Source: an uncultured Mollicutes bacterium
Lineage (GTDB): Bacteria; Bacillota_I; Bacilli_A; Acholeplasmatales; Anaeroplasmataceae
Reading direction: 5' to 3'
Assembly: GCA_900547045.1 (NCBI GenBank)
Contig: URFB01000024.1
Location: 1 to 11,294, forward strand
DNA: 11,294 nt
Both the position numbers and the translations under genes were made by a program. The notes below the pieces were generated by a model. That model saw only the letters and a program-made list of their open reading frames with translations. It was not told the DNA's origin and searched no databases. This document shows positions 6,805-11,294 of the stretch, piece after piece. Positions within the stretch are counted from its first letter, which is position 1. The number at the start of each line of letters is the position of its first letter.

Positions 6805-7209
6805 TTATATATTTTCTTTTATTTTGTTTGCGATTTCTTTTAAATCGTATTTATTTTCATTATTTACAAGATGGAAGGAAATCTTATCATCCTTATATCT
6901 TGGAATAATGTGAACATGGGCGTGCATTACGCTTTGACCGGCAGCCTCTCTACAGTTATTTAGAATATTGATTCCATCAGGGGCAAAGGCCTTATCTACG
7001 GCTTTAGCTACAAGATGAACAGCCTTCATTAGCTCTAAATATGTAGCTTCATCTAAATCAAGAAGCGTATCAGCGTGCTTTTTAGGTACAACGAGGGTAT
7101 GGCCCTTACCAGCCTGAGATAAATCTAGAAACGCTCTTACATATTCATTTTCATAAACAGTTTGAGAAGGAATTTCACCTTTTCCAATCATACAAAATAT
7201 ACAACTCAT
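6805..7209 (-). CDS. hit: HIT-family (histidine triad) nucleotide hydrolase
   Basis: A 134-residue HIT protein of the Hint branch, small cytoplasmic purine nucleoside phosphoramidate or nucleotidyl hydrolases. The histidine triad is HAHVHIIPR (H96, H98, H100 as the alternating His). The N-terminal CIFC (C3, C6) with H45 and H96 resembles the zinc site found in bacterial Hint proteins. GHTLVVPKKH (36-45) is a typical family segment. The minus-strand GGAGGT is an excellent ribosome-binding site. It lies 59 bp downstream of the siderophore receptor gene on the same strand without a visible terminator between them. Natural substrate in the cell is unknown for this family. Confidence 0.94.
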   Translation of the reverse strand: MSCIFCMIGKGEIPSQTVYENEYVRAFLDLSQAGKGHTLVVPKKHADTLLDLDEATYLELMKAVHLVAKAVDKAFAPDGINILNNCREAAGQSVMHAHVHIIPRYKDDKISFHLVNNENKYDLKEIANKIKENI

Positions 7210-7233
7210 TTTAGACCTCCATAATATATCTAT

Positions 7234-7239
7234 ATTATA
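7234..7239 (-). promoter_or_regulatory. Possible -10 element of the HIT gene
   Basis: The minus strand reads TATAAT 24 bp before the HIT start codon. The sequence 17 bp further upstream is ATTTAT, not a convincing -35. The HIT gene may therefore have its own weak promoter, be read through from yclQ, or both. Confidence 0.3.
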
Positions 7240-7268
7240 GTCTATTTTTAAAGAAAATAAATGCTTTT

Positions 7269-8237
7269 TTATTTATTAAGACCAAGACCAAGCTCTAAAT
7301 CATCAAGCATAACACCTAAAGCCGTAATACCACCACTTGCAGTATACCAAACATTAGAGTGCTCAAGATAAATAATCTTATTATTCTTATACGCATTTGT
7401 TTGCTTAACAACCTCGTTTTCAACAACATCCTTAGCAATATTAGTATCACCAGTTACACTGTTTCTGTCCAATACAAAGATATATTCAGGATCCTGCTTA
7501 ACAAGATATTCAAAGGAAACGGCATCACCGTGTGTTGCATCACTTGAAACATTACCAAGATTATTAAAGCCACATTCAACACCAATTAATGAAAGATTAC
7601 CATTATTGTTAAGTACATTAATGCTTGAACCACTTACAAGGGTATTTAAGCAACTAACATCCTTAGAGAATTCCTTAATCGCATCAATTCTTGCACTATA
7701 AGAAGTCATTAGGCTTGCGACCTTATCCTCTTTGTCAAAAATCTTAGAAATTTCTTCAGCATTATGCTTTGTACTTGCAACTATGCCAGTTGTAGAGTTA
7801 GTTGCAAGATATACCGTAGTAGCTACCTTAGATAGCTCATTGTAGCTAGCAGATAATCTTCCACCAATGAAGATAATATCAGGCTCAGCAGCGTAAAGAG
7901 CTTCCATATCAGCCTTTTTAACGGTACCAATATTGGCAATATTCTTATTGTTGTCTGGTGAATAATGCTCAAGATAGGTAATAGTAGTAGTTGCACAAGC
8001 AACAACCTTATCACCCTCACCTAAGGCATCAATAATATCAAGACAGGCCATATCTAAAATCGCAATTCTTTCGGGATTCTTTTTTACCTCAAGCTCAATT
8101 GCTTGCTTTTCCTGGTTAAGAGAGCTAACAGTAACTGTCTCCTTTTTTGAAGAGTCAGCTGACTCTTCCTTACAGCTTATTAGGCTAGCTGCAAGTGTTG
8201 CAGCTAGACCTATAGATAAATATTTTACTAATTTCAT
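7269..8237 (-). CDS. yclQ: Siderophore-binding lipoprotein of an iron ABC importer (FatB/YclQ type)
   Basis: A 322-residue extracytoplasmic receptor that delivers ferric siderophore to the membrane permease. Residues 1-21 are a lipoprotein signal peptide with lipobox LISC and C22 as the lipidated Cys, followed by a Ser/Glu/Lys-rich linker. The mature part has the two-lobed class III binding-protein layout. PERIAILDMACLDIIDALG (55-73), FIGGRLSASY (123-132) and FVLDRNSVTG (254-263), then AKDVVENEVVKQTNAYKNNK (268-287), match the FatB/YclQ petrobactin receptor group. R127 and R258 sit where that group has ligand-contacting Arg residues; a third such Arg appears to be Asn here. Minus-strand AAGGAG precedes the ATG, 11 bp after the ATPase stop. 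It is the last gene of the importer operon. Substrate is inferred from family and not certain. Confidence 0.9.
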   Translation of the reverse strand: MKLVKYLSIGLAATLAASLISCKEESADSSKKETVTVSSLNQEKQAIELEVKKNPERIAILDMACLDIIDALGEGDKVVACATTTITYLEHYSPDNNKNIANIGTVKKADMEALYAAEPDIIFIGGRLSASYNELSKVATTVYLATNSTTGIVASTKHNAEEISKIFDKEDKVASLMTSYSARIDAIKEFSKDVSCLNTLVSGSSINVLNNNGNLSLIGVECGFNNLGNVSSDATHGDAVSFEYLVKQDPEYIFVLDRNSVTGDTNIAKDVVENEVVKQTNAYKNNKIIYLEHSNVWYTASGGITALGVMLDDLELGLGLNK

Positions 8238-8248
8238 ATTTTTTCTCC

Positions 8249-9001
8249 TTAATAATAAATTGATAAAGGCTTTCCTTCCTTTATAATAATTTCAAAGTCT
8301 ACATTATAGACCTTCTTTAAATTTTCCTTGGTAATTACATCAGTTGCCGATCCATAGAAGGCAATTTTGCCATCCTTGAAGGCACAAATATAATCAGAAT
8401 AGAATGAGGCGTAATTAATATCATGAAGAACTAAAATAACGGTTTTTCCTAGCTCATCACAAAGCCTTCTTACTGTTCGCATCAGCTTTGTAGCGTGATA
8501 GATATCTAAATTATTGGTAGGCTCATCTAGTAATACATATTCTGTATCCTGGGCAATAACCATCGCAATAAAGGCTCTTTGACGTTGTCCGCCGGATAAT
8601 TCATCAATATATTGATTCTTAATATCATTAAGCTCCATATAATCAATGGCGTCTTGGATTTTTTCCTTATCTAGCTCATTTAATTTACCTTTAGAGTAAG
8701 GAAATCTTCCGAATGCTACAAGCTCATATACGGTAAGCTTCATTTGAATATTATTAGCCTGCGTTAAAATGGCAAGCTTTTTAGCAAGCTCCTTGCTATT
8801 CCATTTGGCAATATCCAAATCGTAAAAATCGATTTCTCCCTCATCCTTTAAAATAAGGCGGGAAATCATACCCATAACGGTTGATTTACCAGCTCCATTA
8901 GGACCAATGAAGGAGGTAACCTTATTTTTTTTAATTTCTAAATTTACACTATTTACAACTCTTTTAGTGTTGTAATTTTTACTAAGATTGCTAATTTTCA
9001 T
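8249..9001 (-). CDS. yclP: Iron-siderophore ABC transporter ATP-binding protein
   Basis: The 250-residue ATPase that powers siderophore import, bound to the cytoplasmic side of the YclN/YclO permease. Motifs in order are Walker A GPNGAGKST (33-41), Q-loop Q81, signature LSGGQRQR (135-142), Walker B VLLDEP (156-161), D-loop NNLD (163-166) and switch His H193 (VLHDINYAS). All are intact. The C-terminal extension (about 215-250) is typical of FepC/YclP-like subunits. The ATG follows the yclO stop with no gap (TAAATG), and the minus strand has GGAAGGAG upstream, so the start is firm and translation is probably coupled. Confidence 0.95.
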   Translation of the reverse strand: MKISNLSKNYNTKRVVNSVNLEIKKNKVTSFIGPNGAGKSTVMGMISRLILKDEGEIDFYDLDIAKWNSKELAKKLAILTQANNIQMKLTVYELVAFGRFPYSKGKLNELDKEKIQDAIDYMELNDIKNQYIDELSGGQRQRAFIAMVIAQDTEYVLLDEPTNNLDIYHATKLMRTVRRLCDELGKTVILVLHDINYASFYSDYICAFKDGKIAFYGSATDVITKENLKKVYNVDFEIIIKEGKPLSIYY

Positions 9002-9976
9002 TTATGCTCTCCTTCCTGATTTAATAATTAAGAAAAGGAAATAGATTCCTCCACCAATGGTGATAAAGACACTGATGGGAATTGAATAGGATACAACTCT
9101 TTCAACAATAACCTGACCAATAATTAATACAATAATTGAAATACCTGCTGTACCTGATATTAAATAGCTATGCTTATATGTCTTAAAGCTAAGTCTAGCA
9201 AGATTGGCTGTAATTAGTCCTAAGAATGATATAGGACCGACCATGGCAGTTGCAATTGCAATATAAATAGTAACGCCTATTAAAAGCCTTCTTATAACCC
9301 TGTCATAATTAACACCTAAATTAATTGCCTGCTCTTTTCCAAGCGTAATGACATTAAGCATTTTAATATCCTTATAAAGAATAATTGTTACAAGGGCGAG
9401 TAATATAACACCAGTAATGATTATTTCTGTGTTAATGGAATCAAAGCTGGCAGTTAAAGACGTTAAAAGGGTATCATACTCATTTGAATCCATAATACGA
9501 ACAATTGAACTTTGAATACTTCCAAATAAGGAAGAAAGCACTGTACCAATCAGTAAAATATAAAGAACATTATATTTAGTCTTTTTAAACATTGCTCCAT
9601 AGATGAAATAAGCAAGGATTACCATAATAATTAGGTTAATTGCAAAGCTTAAATTAGCATTTAAAAAGAAGATGCTACCTGTACCAAAGACAAAGACAAT
9701 CAAGGTTCTTACAACCGTATATAAGGAGTTCATTCCTAAAATACAGGGTGTAACAATACTATTGTTAATAACCGATTGGAAAACAATTGATGCTCCACCA
9801 ATAGCGAATCCAGCAATTATCATCGCAATCATGGTAGTAGCTCTACGCTTAAGCTGATAATTTAAAAGCGCGGGCTTTTTAAAATTAAGCTTAAAAAGAA
9901 AGTAGAAGGCGATGAAGGCTACAAGAATAAGTCCAAGAATGATAAGCTTGATTCGATTAGATATCGGCTTTTTCAT
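9002..9976 (-). CDS. yclO: Iron-siderophore ABC transporter permease, FecCD family (second)
   Basis: A 324-residue polytopic membrane protein, one half of the heterodimeric siderophore channel. Hydrophobic segments run through most of the chain, consistent with the roughly nine to ten helices of FecCD permeases; the first is about residues 11-29. Family landmarks are GFAIGGASIVFQ (56-67) and VGPISFLGLITANLAR (246-261), the region that includes the coupling segment facing the ATPase. The start overlaps the yclN coding sequence by 20 bp and is chosen because AAGGAGGT (9985-9992) lies eight bases upstream. Gene order and size match yclO of the Bacillus petrobactin importer. Confidence 0.92.
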   Translation of the reverse strand: MKKPISNRIKLIILGLILVAFIAFYFLFKLNFKKPALLNYQLKRRATTMIAMIIAGFAIGGASIVFQSVINNSIVTPCILGMNSLYTVVRTLIVFVFGTGSIFFLNANLSFAINLIIMVILAYFIYGAMFKKTKYNVLYILLIGTVLSSLFGSIQSSIVRIMDSNEYDTLLTSLTASFDSINTEIIITGVILLALVTIILYKDIKMLNVITLGKEQAINLGVNYDRVIRRLLIGVTIYIAIATAMVGPISFLGLITANLARLSFKTYKHSYLISGTAGISIIVLIIGQVIVERVVSYSIPISVFITIGGGIYFLFLIIKSGRRA

Positions 9977-10967
9977 CTTTTTTTACCTCCTTAAGATTTA
10001 AAGCTTTATTACCATATTTCATTTTATAGACAATTAAAGCGATAAATAAAATACTACCAATAATACCTACAATTAAATCAATTGGAAGCTCATATGGCAT
10101 AATAATTAATCTTCCTAGGATATCACAGGCAAGCACAAAGACTGAACCAAGTAAGGCTGTATCTACTAGGGTTCCCTTAAGCTTATCACCCTTTAGCATT
10201 ACAATGAGATTAGGAATAATAAGCCCAATATAGGAAATTGATCCGACTACTACAACAATTGAGGCGGTAATTATTGAGCATATACAAAGGCCTAAAATGA
10301 GGATAACATTGTAGTTTACCCCAAGATTTTTAGAAAAATCCTTGCCCATTCCAACAATGTTAAAATGATTAGCAAAAATGAAGGATAAAACAATTAGGGG
10401 AACAACGAAATAAACAATTTCGTATTTTCCCGCGACAACGCCGGCAAATGATCCTGTTAAATAGGAAGAAATAGTTTGAGTCGCTTCAAACTTGTAAGCG
10501 ATAAAATTGGTAATTCCTAAAATGATATTGCTAAGCATAATACCAATAAGAGGTACCATTACCGGATCCTTGAGCCTAATTCTTGTAATAAAGAAGACAA
10601 AGGCTAGTGTAGAGAGTAATGATATAACAAAGGCGAAGAGAGAACGAACAAGCATTGAAGAGTTTGGAATAATGATTAGGGCGAGTAATATACCTAGCTG
10701 CGCACCACTAATTGTCGCTCCGGTTGATGGCGAAACAAATTTGTTTGAGCATAGCTTTTGCATGATAAGACCGGAAATTGACATTCCCACACCGGTACAT
10801 AAAATCGCAAGTAGCCTTGGCAGACGTGATACTAAAAGAAGACGAAGCTTTGTAGGGTCTTTAAATATATCATTAAATTTAATATCAACTGCTCCAATTG
10901 ATATCGACACAAGGCTTAATACTAGAAGAACTAGTGCTAGTATTATAGTTAAACGATATTTTTTCAT
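9957..10967 (-). CDS. yclN: Iron-siderophore ABC transporter permease, FecCD family (first)
   Basis: A 336-residue inner-membrane permease pairing with YclO. It begins with a hydrophobic helix (about 5-26). SRLPRLLAILCTGVGMSISG (47-66) carries the conserved R-x-P-R entry of the FecCD family, and STGATISGAQLG (81-92) and VGSISYIGLIIPNLIV (241-256) follow at the expected places. The last helix is about 296-314, with a charged cytoplasmic tail (KEVKKDEKAD). The minus strand has AAAGGAG in front of the ATG. It is the first gene of a tight four-gene importer operon. The role in petrobactin-type siderophore uptake is inferred from operon order yclN-O-P-Q and the receptor type. Confidence 0.92.
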   Translation of the reverse strand: MKKYRLTIILALVLLVLSLVSISIGAVDIKFNDIFKDPTKLRLLLVSRLPRLLAILCTGVGMSISGLIMQKLCSNKFVSPSTGATISGAQLGILLALIIIPNSSMLVRSLFAFVISLLSTLAFVFFITRIRLKDPVMVPLIGIMLSNIILGITNFIAYKFEATQTISSYLTGSFAGVVAGKYEIVYFVVPLIVLSFIFANHFNIVGMGKDFSKNLGVNYNVILILGLCICSIITASIVVVVGSISYIGLIIPNLIVMLKGDKLKGTLVDTALLGSVFVLACDILGRLIIMPYELPIDLIVGIIGSILFIALIVYKMKYGNKALNLKEVKKDEKADI

Positions 10968-10983
10968 ATCGGCTCCTTTCTAT

Positions 10984-11001
10984 GGTTAGAAATGACTAAC
11001 C
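10984..11001 (-). promoter_or_regulatory. Inverted repeat GGTTAG-N6-CTAACC just ahead of the yclN ribosome-binding site
   Basis: GGTTAG (10984-10989) and CTAACC (10996-11001) are a perfect 6-bp dyad. In the leftward transcript this is a small hairpin ending a few bases before the AAAGGAG ribosome-binding site. The half-sites resemble those of DtxR/IdeR iron-regulator boxes (TTAGGTTAG/CTAACCTAA), but the spacing is 6 bp instead of 1. It could be a regulator site or an RNA element; this cannot be decided here. Confidence 0.45.
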
Positions 11002-11002
11002 T

Positions 11003-11039
11003 AGCTTTAAGAAAGTTTGCTGCAACTAACTTTAAAGCT
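11003..11039 (-). promoter_or_regulatory. Imperfect hairpin in the yclN leader
   Basis: AGCTTTAA (11003-11010) pairs with TTAAAGCT (11032-11039), and AGTT (11014-11017) pairs with AACT (11028-11031), leaving a 3-nt bulge and a 10-nt loop. Within the predicted leader (start near 11042) this is the first structure of the transcript, followed by the GGTTAG/CTAACC hairpin. No downstream T-run exists, so it is not an attenuator terminator of the usual type. Confidence 0.45.
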
Positions 11040-11048
11040 TATGGGTAA

Positions 11049-11077
11049 AATATATCAAATTGACATTTTAAAGTCAA
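11049..11077 (-). promoter_or_regulatory. yclN: Promoter of the yclNOPQ operon
   Basis: On the minus strand TTGACT (11072-11077), a 17-bp spacer and TATATT (11049-11054), each matching five of six consensus bases, with TG one base before the -10 (extended type). Transcription would start near 11042 and leave a leader of about 75 nt before the yclN ATG. Confidence 0.65.
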
Positions 11078-11079
11078 TT
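11058..11079. promoter_or_regulatory. Dyad AATTGAC-N8-GTCAATT over the yclN -35
   Basis: AATTGAC (11058-11064) and GTCAATT (11073-11079) are perfect 7-bp arms. The right arm contains the -35 of the leftward promoter, and the left arm covers the spacer next to the -10. It suits a repressor operator; it does not match the standard 7-1-7 Fur box. Regulation by iron would be expected for this operon but is inference. Confidence 0.4.
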
Positions 11080-11274
11080 AAAATGTTTGAAAAAAATTTA
11101 ACAATTTTTGGGATTTAATTGAAGAATCAGCGTCAAATTTTCTTTTAGATAATACAGTTAATGTTAAGTTTAGTGTTTCAGCTGTTGGTTGACTTTCGAA
11201 CACAGATGATATATTCTTTCTTTGTAGGACAAACTACATTTTTAGTTGACATTTACACTTAAAAAATTCTTTTA

Positions 11275-11292
11275 GAATGTGGGGACACATTC
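11275..11292. repeat. 7-bp hairpin at the right window edge
   Basis: GAATGTG (11275-11281) and CACATTC (11286-11292) are exact complements around a GGGA loop. Read leftward it is followed by TAAAAGAATTTTTT, which forms a second short stem (ATTCT/AGAAT, 11266-11278) and a T-run. It might be a weak terminator for a leftward gene beyond the edge, or part of a mobile element end. Confidence 0.4.
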
Positions 11293-11294
11293 CC

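Larger units (their letters stand above)
10968..11294. other. Gene-free region upstream of yclN
   Basis: 327 bp with no credible coding sequence on either strand; the longest frames are about 20 codons without good ribosome-binding sites. It contains the yclN leader with two hairpins, the yclN promoter, a dyad on the -35 element, three rightward TTGAC(A/T)TT motifs (11060, 11189, 11246), a 10-nt direct repeat TTCTTTTAGA (11140-11149 and 11267-11276) and a 7-bp hairpin at the right edge. The distal part could be an insertion sequence end or the 3' region of a neighbouring gene. Confidence 0.5.

Noticed and set aside
7823..8020. Leftward 65-codon frame within yclQ
   Set aside because: Out-of-frame shadow of the receptor gene on the same strand, without a ribosome-binding site.
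10507..10989. Rightward 160-codon open frame
   Set aside because: Antisense to yclN, whose motifs and ribosome-binding site are convincing; the antisense product has no recognisable features.
11092..11109. AAAAATT-TAAC-AATTTTT stem as a terminator
   Set aside because: The stem is entirely A-T and would be too weak; likely composition.
11207..11263. Rightward 18-codon frame near the right edge
   Set aside because: No ribosome-binding site and a chance-level length.
1..11294. CRISPR array, tRNA, rRNA, toxin-antitoxin or phage genes
   Set aside because: No regularly spaced repeats, no cloverleaf or rRNA-like sequence, and no such protein families seen in any frame.

Overview
The window is an AT-rich (roughly one-third G+C), gene-dense stretch. 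It looks like a chromosomal segment from a low-GC member of the Bacillota, possibly the Erysipelotrichia/Mollicutes-related part of the Bacilli. This rests on Shine-Dalgarno sites in front of nearly every gene, Bacillus-like gene families (yclNOPQ, a FloT-sized flotillin, a DinG-type helicase with an N-terminal nuclease), oxygen-sensitive class I fumarase, and base composition. All ten genes stop with TAA or TAG. The four Trp codons I found are all TGG, so the ordinary bacterial code fits. The exact taxon cannot be fixed from the window.

Layout. Positions 1-128 are non-coding. A leftward operon at 129-2636 encodes the two subunits of a [4Fe-4S] fumarase followed by malic enzyme; together they interconvert fumarate and malate and decarboxylate malate to pyruvate with reduction of NAD(P). 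A 191-bp divergent intergenic region (2637-2827) carries promoters for both directions and an imperfect 13-bp dyad. Rightward from there come a RecB-like nuclease/DinG-XPD helicase fusion (2828-5167) and a flotillin (5220-6755). A 13-bp perfect stem-loop flanked by A and T runs (6768-6802) serves as a bidirectional terminator against the convergent HIT-family gene (6805-7209). The rest is a leftward four-gene iron-siderophore ABC importer, read yclN-yclO-yclP-yclQ (10967 to 7269): two FecCD permeases, an ATPase and a lipoprotein receptor, tightly packed with overlaps. No terminator is visible between yclQ and the HIT gene, so readthrough is possible.

The right end (10968-11294) has no gene. 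It holds a good leftward promoter for the importer, a leader with two consecutive hairpins in front of the yclN ribosome-binding site, and further out a set of inverted repeats and TTGAC motifs that run off the window edge.

The gene content is mostly recognisable housekeeping and accessory metabolism. I see no clearly new multi-gene system. The points most worth following are the nuclease-helicase fusion, the unexplained dyads at the promoters, and the structured leader of the siderophore operon.
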